DNA from: Serilophus lunatus
Taxonomy: Eukaryota; Chordata; Aves; Passeriformes; Eurylaimidae
Assembly: GCA_013399895.1 (NCBI GenBank)
Contig: VXBA01010948.1
Location: forward strand, 247,812-311,811
Length of the DNA: 64,000 nt
Reading direction: 5' to 3'
This document shows, piece after piece, positions 12,001 through 22,900 of the stretch. Position 1 is the stretch's first letter. Every line of letters starts with the position of its first letter. Below the pieces are notes generated by a model, which saw only the letters and a program-made list of their open reading frames with translations, made no database searches and was not told where the DNA came from. A program made the translations under genes and the position numbers.

Positions 12001-14989
12001 AATGTGTAAGAAACCAAAGTATCATTGGTTAATCGGTCTTCATTAATATTTATTTCAATAAAGCATTTGAAAGAGAAGACAGAGTAAGCAGCTGCCATCT
12101 CAAGAGTCTTGTGTCTAACCGGCTCAGCATATCAAAGGAGATTTGTAAGGGTCCTGTACTAGGCCATTGATTGGAGTTGAGGTATTGAGGGTCAGCAACT
12201 AAGGGCCAAATCCAACTTAGGTTTAAAAAGGTTCAGCAACCATACTAGTGACACAGCTGTTTCCCATAGATGAAAAGATCAGAGACATTGTAAGGAGATT
12301 GTGCAGATACCCACCATTTAAGTGCAGCAGTTAAATGGCAAGGGAGGAAAAAAAATTGCTTTGATGTGATTTGGAATTTATTTTTTTCTTGACAAAATGT
12401 GAAACCAAAACAGTGGTTTTTGTATGAATTAAAATATTGCATTTATTTTTGTATACTTTTAATGAATGATGGGTTTCCTTACTTCTTGGAAAAAAGATGA
12501 CAAAGTTCTTCTGTTGGCTGCATCCCAAGAAATTACTCTGATACTGAAGTAATTTTGATAAAATAAAATTACACTCATGGCAGAGATGAAGAAAACCTTG
12601 TTCCTCATTACTGAACTCTACAACGTAATGGTTGAGTCTTGTGTCTGGAATATGTCCCATCTCCTCAGACAGAAAGAAAAATAGACTAGAATAGAACAGG
12701 TAGAATGAGATGTTTGCTCTGTGTTTAAATCTCTGCTCTGCTGAATAGACGACACAGTAGCAACTCTTTTTCGTATCATCAGCTTTATAACACTCAGACC
12801 TCCCAATATTTCTCCTGTGAGAGGCTCGATGTCGGATTTCATTTCAGTAAGTGAAAGAGACACTGAAAATGGTACTTGTGTATTCTCCATTCAATTCAAA
12901 ACAGCCTGAGGATAGATTGAGGCGTGACTTATCTTGCTGCAAAATCCAAGCAGCTCCAGAAAACCTGGCATGTAGTCAGGCAGGTAGCCAGAGATGTAGG
13001 AAGGAAACAGGTATTAATCCAATTCAATAACAGTGGCCAAAACTTAGCAATGTAGTTCAGAAAAAAATTATCAGAATTTAGATATGACTACATGTGCGTA
13101 CCTAGAAAAATAACTTGGTAAAAGATGCCACAACATGAGTCTGAGGATGGACAAGATGCTGGTGTTGTCAAAACAGATTAAGAAGTAGTGACGAAGGTTT
13201 TGGGCCAGAGGCTGGACAGGACTCTGAGCAATCTGGTATCATTGAAGACGTCTCTGCTCACTGCAGTGGTCTTGGACTAGATGATCTTTAAAGGTGCCTT
13301 CCAATCCAAACTATACTAGGATTCTGTGACTCTGTGAAAGGCTCTGCTTTAGCTGCATGGAATTTCAGCTGACAAGTAGATATCCTTGAGCAGACATTAT
13401 CAGGGAGACTTTAGACCAGGAACAATTGTGGGGTGGGGAGGCAGTGTTGAGGTTTGCCTTAGAGTCTGTCTCCTCTGAGACCTACAAACTACCTGAGAGC
13501 TACTAATTAGAAATGCTAGTTAATTAAACCTCCATGTGCTTTTTAACAATAGGTAACTAATAGTTCCATTGTAGAAATGGAAATGAGTCAGATCAGGCAC
13601 GGAAAATCAGAAAATTGCCCAGACCCACATAGGAAGTCAACTGCTGCTAGGAAGTAAACCTAGGAAGGTGACTTCTCAAATTGACATATCTCTCCACCTT
13701 GACAACTTAGATGTTTTCTTGTGTTCTAAGGTCCAAATGTACGTACAGTGTCTTTACAAACACTTCTCAGTTCACTGCAATACCTCCTAAAAACATGCAG
13801 AGCACACAGATGCTCTGTGACACTTTTTATTAAAAGTGCTCCTCCAGAACAGCTTTTCTGTATCCAAAGCTTTCAAAGTATTAAAAAAAATACTGACCTG
13901 CAAATGGTGCTTAGTCACTGTTGTGCTTTATTCAGACTTCCCTTTGGCAAAGTCATATAATAATTGGAAAGCGAATCATATACATTGGGAATTCTCTTGT
14001 AACAATAAATATTTCAGGTGATACTTGTAGAAGCAGTAACTGAATCCCACTGCAGCTGATGTTCAAAATTACCTACAGTCTTCCTTCAAAAAACTGGCGC
14101 TTTAACATTGCTGTTCTATCATACTGGTTGTCAGGTAATCCTCCCTCATAAAACTCTTTAGGTTAAAGTTTACAAGCACCTAGATATACCTGAGTGGCTG
14201 CACTTTGGGAAGTTTTATAATAACCCACACATTTTTTCTTAACATGATTAGTAGAACTTCTCAAGCTATATTTGAACATACTATTAGGGAAATGGGAGAC
14301 ACTATCAGTTTTTCATTTGATGGAACATATAAATATTTTAAAAAGCCAAACTCAAACATAATATACTTCACAAATGTGTTTCTGCCAGGATATTTTCTAT
14401 CAAGCAAATTAAATGCATATATTCATTGCCTCATTCTCCTGTACATACTTAAAATCCAGGCAAATTTCCAGATGAATAGCAGGAAAAGCTGTGTGTTCAA
14501 AATGTCCCACAACTTCTCTTGCACATACTATTTTCCTCCTGTCTGTAGCTATATACTTACTTCTGCACCGGCATTTGTTACAGGACTCATTTTGGTGCCT
14601 AGGAATTTGTTTGATTTAGATTCATCTGGACATAAGAAAACAGGTAGTTTTGCCTTGTTTCTCCTAGGTTGGAGGATCAGTCCTCTGTCAGAGAGGAGGG
14701 TTGGTTGTTGGAGAAGTAAAACCTAAGGAAAACTAGAGGTTTGAATAATGTCTCTTCAAACTTTAAAACTCTGTGCAAGTTTGCTTTATAACTTGTACTC
14801 CACATGGCTATTAAAAATGTATGAGCAGCAGAGCAAGGTATCAAGCTGAAGATGCCAAAGGTCCCTCCTTGTTTCATGAGCATCCAACCCTTGCATTTAG
14901 ACTGCAGGACAAACTTATGTAAGGCACTGCAGTATATGAGAAAGCGACAGTTAGACCTGTCCCTGGTAAAGGGGAGATCACCATACTGT
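9053..14989 (-). other. MTUS2: MTUS2 large intron, part between the 9-kb exon and the CpG island
   Basis: AT-rich intron with one CR1 tail (13200-13337). The region 9300-10350 is particularly AT-rich and has no recognisable elements. The 173-codon frame at 14205-14726 begins with TTG, lacks family resemblance and is judged chance. Confidence 0.75.
13200..13337 (+). mobile_element. CR1 non-LTR retrotransposon, 3' end fragment
   Basis: Sequence typical of the avian CR1 3' end: GAGGCTGGACAGGACTCTGA, GGTCTTGGACTAGATGATCT, then TTCCAATCCAAACTATACTA. It ends with a degenerate octamer repeat, ATTCTGTGACTCTGTGA. Only the last ~140 bp are present, the usual 5' truncation of CR1. It has no coding capacity. 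Confidence 0.85.
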
Positions 14990-15127
14990 AAAGAAGCCGA
15001 GCATCTCTCCCCTCTCCATCACCCGGGATGCTCACATGCCACCGACGCCAGCGAGAAGCAGCAGCACAGACTCTATCGCGGCTACCTTCCTTCCCTTTTA
15101 CTAAAGGATAAAAAGAGGCAAAAGTAC

Positions 15128-15181
15128 CGTCTCGTCCTCGCACCGAACGGGAGGAAAACAAGTGGAGCAGCATTTGCCCAT
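15128..15181 (-). CDS. Candidate alternative first coding exon of a short MTUS2 isoform (MGKCCSTC N-terminus)
   Basis: Within the CpG island, an ATG at 15181 in a strong Kozak context (A at -3, G at +4) opens the frame MGKCCSTCFPPVRCEDET. The frame reaches ACG|gtactt at 15128/15127. Gly2 with Ser6 fits the N-myristoyltransferase pattern MGxxxS/T, and Cys4, Cys5 and Cys8 are candidate palmitoylation sites. The exon would end in phase 0, exactly the phase of the next MTUS2 exon (9052-8986, NENALVK...). The related gene MTUS1 is known to use alternative promoters and first exons. Weak points: the donor lacks the usual G at +5, and the same frame stays open upstream to another ATG at 15559, so a longer N-terminus is possible. 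Unspliced, the frame stops nine codons further on. The short-isoform role is inference. Confidence 0.5.
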
Positions 15182-15440
15182 CCTGGCAGGACCTCCACCG
15201 GCCGGACTGCCGCCAGCCTGGCCCGGAGCGGGAGGATGAGCCCCGGACGGTGACACTGCCAGAAAAGGATGTCGCGTCCCCGCACGCCGAGGCCGGCCAA
15301 AGGAACTTGTCGACCTGATGCGTCCCGGGTGATGCCGGGGCCGGGGGCGCGGAGCCGGGGACTGTCCGGTGCAGCGGAGCGGGCGGCTGCGGAGCAACGG
15401 AACCGGCGGCGGTGTCGGCCCTCGCGGAGCGTTGCCCGCT

Positions 15441-15450
15441 CCCCGCCCCG
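15441..15450. promoter_or_regulatory. GC box (Sp1/KLF-type) in the CpG island
   Basis: CCCCGCCCCG, reverse complement CGGGGCGGGG, is a canonical GC-box core. It lies about 260 bp upstream of the candidate minus-strand ATG at 15181. This is motif-level evidence only. Confidence 0.4.
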
Positions 15451-15561
15451 CCGCCACACCGGTGCTCGCCCGCTGGCTCGGGCCTCTCCCGCGAGAGAGG
15501 GTTCGGTTGCTCCGGCTGGCAACGGCTTGCCCGGAGCAGGACACGTCCAGTAGCACCATCG

Positions 15562-15567
15562 CACGTG
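15562..15567. promoter_or_regulatory. CACGTG E-box in the CpG island
   Basis: A palindromic CACGTG, immediately followed by a GGGCGG GC box at 15571-15576. The pairing is common in CpG-island promoters (USF/MYC/MAX family sites). No binding evidence can be drawn from the sequence alone. Confidence 0.35.
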
Positions 15568-15864
15568 CCGGGGCGGAGGACGGCGGGCACGGGGTTTGAA
15601 ACTTAGCAGCGACAGCCCCAAACGCGCTGAAATCCGAGAGTGAGCCTGGGCTCTCAGCCGGGGCGGCTCCAGGTTCCTATCTTCGTGCCGCATTCACAGC
15701 CATTGATCACCGTAGTCCCCGTCCCCTGCTGCCGTTTGGATGATGCCCTTAACCCGAGCGTCTTCCCGCACGCTGCCGACGCGGCTGCTCTCCCGCACCG
15801 CTCCCAAATCCTCTCCTTGGCGTGAGCCGGGCAGCACGGCTGCGGTGCCTCTGCCGCAGCGGAT

Positions 15865-15874
15865 CCCGCCCCGG
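15865..15874. promoter_or_regulatory. GC box in the CpG island
   Basis: CCCGCCCCGG, an Sp1/KLF-type core on the minus strand, in the upstream part of the island if transcription is minus-strand. Confidence 0.35.
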
Positions 15875-16913
15875 CCGCCCTGCGGGCTCTGCGGCTCGGC
15901 ACAGCTGCCCTGCGGTGCTGCGCGGCTCCGCGGCGCGGGGGCTGCCTGCCCGCGGGATAGCGGGATGGGACCCGAGTGGGTCACACCGGCCTGCGACACA
16001 GCCCGCTGGTTCGTCCACGGGCCGTGTGGGATGTTCCCCCTCGCCCGAATGTCCCCAGCCTCCCGAGACGCTCTAATCTTTCTGTAAGGACTTTCCCTGA
16101 AGTCGTTTATTTAAGGGCCGAGGAAGACCAGCACCCTCCCGGATCTCGATGATTCCTTGTGATTTCGAAAACGCAGACCTCTGCAACGTACCTAGAGGCT
16201 TCTGTAATCCTCGAGGACTGGGGGTTTTTAGGCCACTTATACGTGTATATACATCACATAACCTTACACTAACCCTAACCTGCACGTATACACGTATGTG
16301 GTGTGTATGCCTGGTCGGTATCCGTGTCCCCACTGGGTGCATATATTCTTGGTCGGATTCAGGCTTGGAGCTGCAGCAGCCTCACCTCTCCTGAACTGTT
16401 GCCTCTGGCATGAAATATTTTTCTTTAACAACTTACGTTAAAGATAATGCTGGAAAAAGGCAAAACTGTCCAGTGACTCACACTTAAGGTGGTATTTGTG
16501 CTGCAAATGCTACACTGTTCAAACTAGAAACCCATTATTTTCCTGAAAGCCAAATCATTACTAAACATACAGAAAAACTACATTGCCCTTAATGCTGAAC
16601 AGCTCTGATTTCTGGTAGGAAAGATGCTCAGAGCTGTCCCTCTCTGGACAGATTTTTTTAGTTGTTGGTTTTGTTTTTTTTTTTTAAATTTTATGTTCTA
16701 TGGTAACTGTAAAAGTGATTTTGAGAACAGTAGGAACCAACAAGAATGTGTTAAATTACATTTAAATTCTCACGTAACTGTCCGCTTTGTGTAAACTTCC
16801 TATTCTCTACTCTTCCTCAGCCCTGCCAGGACTTCAACTAAAGTTTCAGGATATCACAGTAAAGCAATTAAAACCAAACAAAATCAACAACAACACAGAC
16901 ATCCCACCAACCA

Positions 16914-16945
16914 CCAACCAACCAACCAACCAACCAACCAACCAA
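16914..16945. repeat. (CCAA)8 microsatellite
   Basis: Eight uninterrupted CCAA units, preceded by imperfect units from about 16905. Likely length-polymorphic. It lies 0.6 kb beyond the CpG island in the large intron. Confidence 0.95.
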
Positions 16946-19900
16946 CTCAAAACCAAACACCAAACCAACTTAAAAATCTCACCCAACATGTTTTAACATT
17001 TGTGTTCAAGATCTAACTTTTCTTTGTATCACGTGAAAATTAATTGGGTTAGTGAACAGCTACAGAGTGAAGGTAAAAAGAAACGTTCCTTGTATGGTGA
17101 AATCATTTCACTGTCACTGCAGGAGCTTCTGGTTTTGCCACACAACTTGAAGTCTGTGATTTGAATCTTTTACAGCGAAATCACTTCTGTATTTTTTGCA
17201 TTTAAATTTATTAAGTAAAAACATTTGCATTTTTAATTTGTTTAAATTTTTAACTGTCACAGAAAAGAAAATATTCCCATTTATAGACAAATTGCCACAG
17301 CCACTTCTCTGAGCTGGCCATTAGAATCACAACATTTAAACAGTAAATTGGAAGATCAAATATTTAAGTGAAATTTAAATTAAGCAGGAGCTTAATTGTC
17401 CTCCTGGCAAGGGTGAATTGAGGCCCCAGAAGCCAATTTGGGATTGATAAGGAATAAGGATGTGATAGTGAGCTGCGTGACTCTTTGATCAGCTTAGACC
17501 CTTTTGGAGAAAGTGAGCACAAACTTAGTCAGTTTAAATCAAGCCCCATCTTGCAGGTCAAGGTATGTAACATTAAGGTAAGAAAAGGCCCAAGCCTAGA
17601 AAAAAATGGAAAAGTAAAGATTTGAAAGAGCAGATTCAGCAGGGGTCTCTGGGGTAAGAACATGATTACAGATTGGAGGTAGGTTACTATGTGGAGGACT
17701 TGCGGGCATCCATGCCTATGGGATTATGGATGTAGAAATGGAAATGAAAATGACTGAGAGAAGAGCAAAACACCCAGCAAAATAGGCACATCGGAGCGAG
17801 GATAAACCCTACAACAAATTCTGTGAGAACTAGCACTTTAAAAAGCAGGTCCCAAACAAGGTTTTTAAATTATCTCTTGATTTTAAAGTGCTACAGTCAT
17901 CTGCCTGATTTCAGTGGCATGTGGCACTTGGAACAAATGCTGAGAGGAATAATACATTTAAAAAAAAAAAGTAAGGCTCAATAAAGACAAGATAGATCCC
18001 ACTCCAGTGCAGAGTGCTGCCTTTGCACACCAAAAGAATTGATATTTTTAGATGAGGGTAATATGTAACTCTCACCTACTGGGGGCCCAATGACTTCAGA
18101 TATGCTGCCAACCACAATATTGTTCGTTAGGCTGGGAAAGATGGGGAGTTGCTGAAAAAGTGTTAAACAGGCAGGAGCCCTTTGGGAGAAGATGGCAAGG
18201 AGTTGCAGCAAATGGAACTATTGGGCTGAGTGGAGATAATTAATGGAACTGTTTGAAGCTCAGTCCTTCTGAGGGGCAACTTATGTGACTCATTTATGAC
18301 CTGGTCAAAAATTAGTGAGTGCTAATGAGGTGCTGGGATGCACTGTACATCAAGGGTAGAGTCGAAACACAATGCTTGTCAAGCTGGATGATATGTAGTG
18401 CTGTAGTAGTGATCATGACAAGAAATATAGAATACCGAGAAGTCTGAGGCTCCAAACACAGGGACAAATAATAGGAAATTCAAATAGAAGATGGAAACTG
18501 GAAATAAGAGTAAAAAGTAATGCTGCTTATCCAGTCATAAGATGACTAAGAACTTGCTTTATGAAAAGCCTGAGGGCTCACCTAAAACCTCACACAATTC
18601 CGGTTACCTGTCTTTTCAGAATAGCAGTTCTGATGCAGGGAATATATACCCTACACCACTGGAGGGATGCCATGCAAGTACACATCTGCTTCTGCCTAAG
18701 AAAACAACAGTAAAGTTGGAAAATTATAGCTTTCTATAAATGTATCAGGGAGGAGAACACTAAGAGTGGGAGAACTACTTAAAGGTCAAAAATATATTTA
18801 CATAAGAATAAAGGGGTAAGCATCTGGGCATACTTAAATCACAAGACTGTTTTGAAACAGACCTCTGGTAGAAACAGAGAAAAATATAATGACTTTTAAA
18901 CTGAAATTTGATCATTTTAGGGAAGAAGTTTTAGGATTTGCTTGTTGGCAACAGGAAGAGACTGGATTTATTGACCCAGAAATAACTTTGCTAGCCTTTC
19001 CTATCCATTCTATACTGCTTGTCTGTGCATGGTCTCTGATGAATTGCTGATGGTCCACATCCAAAATGTGAATGTGCTTCTGCCAAACTGCTTTGCATGG
19101 AGCTCTGTCCAAGCAGATCTGACTCAAATTACCCTTCGAGACAGAAAGAAGAGGTCTGTGGATAAGACAGAGATCAACAGGGGATGTGAAAACCCGTGCT
19201 GTTATTTAAAAAACACCTTACATGGAAGTCATAGTTTTGTTTCATCATTGGAAGAGAAAATACAGGTAAGTTCCACAAAGAAAGGGTGTTCCTTGTTATG
19301 TATAGGATTAGCAACAAGTATAAGAAGAACAAAGTCTGTTAAAAGTGTTAAAAAAAGATTTTAAAACATAAAAACAGTTGCACATGACAAGTGACTTAAC
19401 AGGGTATGTTTTAAAACTTCAGTACAAACACAATATAGTTAGCACCTCAAAGCTCCTGGGTAATTAAAGCCCAAAGAGAACATCTACATTTTCCTAAATG
19501 AACCAGGGGAGTTGCTTAGTATATAAATAACTTTTCCTAATGCTAACGAGTCACCATGGGCAGCAATTTTTTTTCCTTCAGTGACAGAATCAATGCTTTC
19601 CTCCATGAAGCACAGAATACAGTTCCTATTTATTGTCCGAGCAATTCCAATATTTCTATCTGAAATAAATTGGAAGAGGTAGGAATAAATCAGCCATATT
19701 TGATAATTTAGTAAGGTCCCCAAATAGGACACATTATTCTCTTTAACTCCATAGCAGTCTTTATGTATCGGTGGATACACCTGCTATATAGAGAATAAAC
19801 AATAAATCATTTCATGAGGGTTCTACACATATATTCTAACATACATAAGAAGAGTTGGATTCCTAATCATTAGTATCTGATGCTTCCCTATTTTATGGAG

Positions 19901-22900
19901 ATTGGCTAACCTTCCTGGGAGAGACATAATACTTTCCCTGGTTCTTCACAGTGCTGGTCTGCAAAGATTTGGCAAGTGTGAAGGTGGAGATCCGTGGAGA
20001 ATGAAAAACAGGACTGAAGTAATGGGAAAGCTCTGGCAGATGAATGTAGTAACATTGTGTGCCACTGAGCAGGCACATCCTCAAGTGAACTGCTTATTTT
20101 TCATCCTTTATGAAATACTGGAAATGCTTGCTGAGGGGCATAGCATGTGAAGTATGTCAAACAAATATTTAACTTAATTTGAATAGATAACAGTCTGAGG
20201 GCACGAGCAGCAAAAGACAGTACCGAAAACATGAAGGGATGCAGATTTGATTTCAAGAGGAATGCCAGCTCCAGGAATAAGTTATCAGCAGTATCCAGTG
20301 CTTATGAAAGTAAACTTAGGAAACTAGGAGAAAGCTGAAGGAGAGAGTGGTTAGAAGTGAGGACCAAGAAAATTGAAGACAACATCATAGGGATATACAG
20401 AGAGACAATGGGGAGAGAAGGCTGAGGTGAGACATACAGCAGGTTCAAAAACCAAAGCATGGATTCAAAGAGATGAAACTGAGAAGAAAGGAGAAATTGT
20501 TCTGTAGGTGGTGTTTCAGAGGACAAAGGAACATGCAGTGAAGAAGGGAGACAAGGAACAGGAGAGTGCAGGAATGAGGAGATAAGGAGAGGCGTGAAGG
20601 CCAGATTCAGATTACAGGGTGCATAACTCAGACACTGCAACTTCTATGATGTCTCAGCTCTCAAGAGTGATGGATAATTGAAGCTACTGGCAACTGCCAC
20701 TTGCTGGCATTCTCTGCAGTCAACAGTCAGGGGTGGCTGTGACACTGACAGTAAGCACCTCCAAAAGATGGTGTGAGGAGAAGCCTGGTTGGCAGCATTC
20801 AGTGTGGGCCAGGATTTTGTCTAAGGCAGTGCAGAGGTAGAAGAAAGCTATTCCAGTAATGCATTTTGAACAGGAGGCTCAGAGGATGACTGAGTGGTGT
20901 GCCACAAATTATTATTCACAAAAAAGACAGGAGAGCAAGGTAGGCAGAAGAGATATCCAGCACTGCTTATGTGGTTATTGCAATCTATTTTTCTGCATGT
21001 ACTCTTTTCAAACACTGTTACTTATAGTTTGTGTGACAGAACATGCAAGTGGACTTCCTCAGAATTTTGATATCTACAAAAGAGAAGTTGAGTATACTGA
21101 CAGAATTGTAGAGATCTGAGGAGACTGAATGTATTTTTCAAAAGCCAAACATGGGCCTCAAAGACTGCAATACATTTGTTATCAGTATTGTTAATCTTCA
21201 GTTCTGCAAACAATGTAATTTGAAAACAGTCTCAACTAGTCCTAAACTCTCTTTCCAATTCCACTTATTGAAATTGATAGTCATATTTCTATGAATGCTT
21301 GAAACCAATGAAGATGAGTGCTACTGTCAAAGGAAAGACTTCATCTTCCCCTCTCCTGGTCACTTGTTTTGTGTCTGAATCGTAATCTTGTCAGACTGAA
21401 AACTACAGGGGTCCAAGGAAATAAGAAAAGAAAGTGCATTCGCTATTACATTTCACTTTCCTTGATGGAGGTGCATTTCAAGTTTTCTCTGATGCAGCTC
21501 TGTTGTTAGTAACACAGTTGTCCACACTGCTCTTTAGACATATGCATGGCACATTATTTTCCAGTTTGGGGATGTTATTTTTGTTCTTACCTAACTTAAA
21601 AAGTAATTCAGAAAATGTAACACAGTGATTTGGTGATTTCTAGAGACATGAGCAGTCAGTCATGAGTTTCAGCTAGATGACTCAGCTAGAAAAGTCATGA
21701 AAGTCATGCCAGTTGTCCTCAGAATGGCAATTTCCCTTGGATTTACAGTAAGGTTTCACATTTTGCATATTGTTCAGTACCATGAGGTTGTAATCATTCT
21801 CAGATAACTTATGTGGAAGCAAACTTTTTTTTTAATATAGCTTTTCAATTATACAATTATGCTATTGCATGTTTGGATGAATAGAATGTTTACTCTAGAA
21901 TTTAACAAATTAACATGGACTATATGCTCTGTTCCTCAAGTGAGAGAGCCCAGCCAGCTGACTCCTTTTATAATTCAGTTCTCATATAAAAAGAATGAGA
22001 GGATCTAAACAGAATTCCTTTTGACTTCTGTTATTTCTGCTAGTGTAGCCTTGCATTTATTTTAATGTCAGTAGCTTGTAAAACCATGGATTAAAATGCA
22101 TGAGAGAACAATACTTCGTTACTATGTTTTCTAGTTCTTGATGTCTGGAACAGTACAAAGTAAGTATTTGCAGAGAATTCCAAATGAACTAGCTCTTGCT
22201 GAAAAGGAATTCATGTTTTTTCATATGAAATATAATTTATACACCAAGATCACAAGGAAAAATGTATGTTTTCACTGAACTCCTTGCCTGCTACCCAAGA
22301 ATACATCGCCTGCAAGGCTACTTCTAAATTCCAAACCTCTGAGTAGCTGGAAGCAGATGGCCATTTTCTTAAATCAACTTTGCAGAGAAATGTTCTCTTC
22401 TTCTCCCACCAAACAGGGAATCTCCTCTTTTCCACTCCTGAGTTATTCCTGAGCCAATGACAACTTCAAGCTGCTGTATTTTGAGGCTAAGCAGAGTAAG
22501 GGACAAGTGCTGACATCCTGCGTCAGCAACGTCAGCAAAAAAAAATTCCAGCAGCTTTACATGGACCATGTTTCTCCTGTTGGGAAGATTCTCAATGCTC
22601 TGCTGAGAGGAACAGTACTTACTCATATTCAATAGAAACCAATCTGTCAGTTGTGGGCTTGGTATGTTTTTATACAAAGAAAACATAACTCAGATGATTT
22701 TTAGAACTCATTTTCAAAATGCATAATTTATACTAATTCCTCTGTAGTTAGAACTGGTTTTAAGATAGAATCACAATAAACAGTTCTCATATCATTATAC
22801 TAAGGCCACCACCACCTTCTGAAAATATGAAGTATGAGAAGTGATTGTAGATTGCATTTTATCAGACCTCAGGAGTGAGAGCAAGGCCAAAGAATTACAC

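Larger units (their letters stand above)
14990..16340 (-). promoter_or_regulatory. CpG island, probable internal MTUS2 promoter
   Basis: This is the only extended CpG-dense, GC-rich stretch in an otherwise AT-rich window, so by composition it is a likely unmethylated promoter. It contains GC boxes (CCCCGCCCCG at 15441-15450, CCCGCCCCGG at 15865-15874, GGGCGG at 15571-15576) and a CACGTG E-box at 15562-15567. No TATA box stands out, so dispersed initiation is expected. It lies in the 27 kb intron between the exons at 36 kb and 9 kb. The candidate MGKCC coding exon lies near its downstream edge on the minus strand, which suggests a minus-strand transcript. A divergent plus-strand noncoding transcript is also possible. 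Long overlapping frames here in several phases reflect the scarcity of stop codons in GC-rich DNA. Confidence 0.75.

Noticed and set aside
14205..14726. 173-codon plus-strand frame
   Set aside because: It starts with TTG, lies in AT-rich intron, and has no recognised motif, splice context or family resemblance; chance is the best explanation.
14874..15693. Overlapping minus-strand frames of 238 and 203 codons in the CpG island
   Set aside because: Arg/Pro/Ala/Gly-rich low-complexity translations in several phases are expected where GC-rich DNA lacks stops. Only the MGKCC frame has Kozak, motif and splice-phase support.
16269..16280. Two CTAACC (telomere-like) units
   Set aside because: Only 12 bp; too short to call an interstitial telomere.
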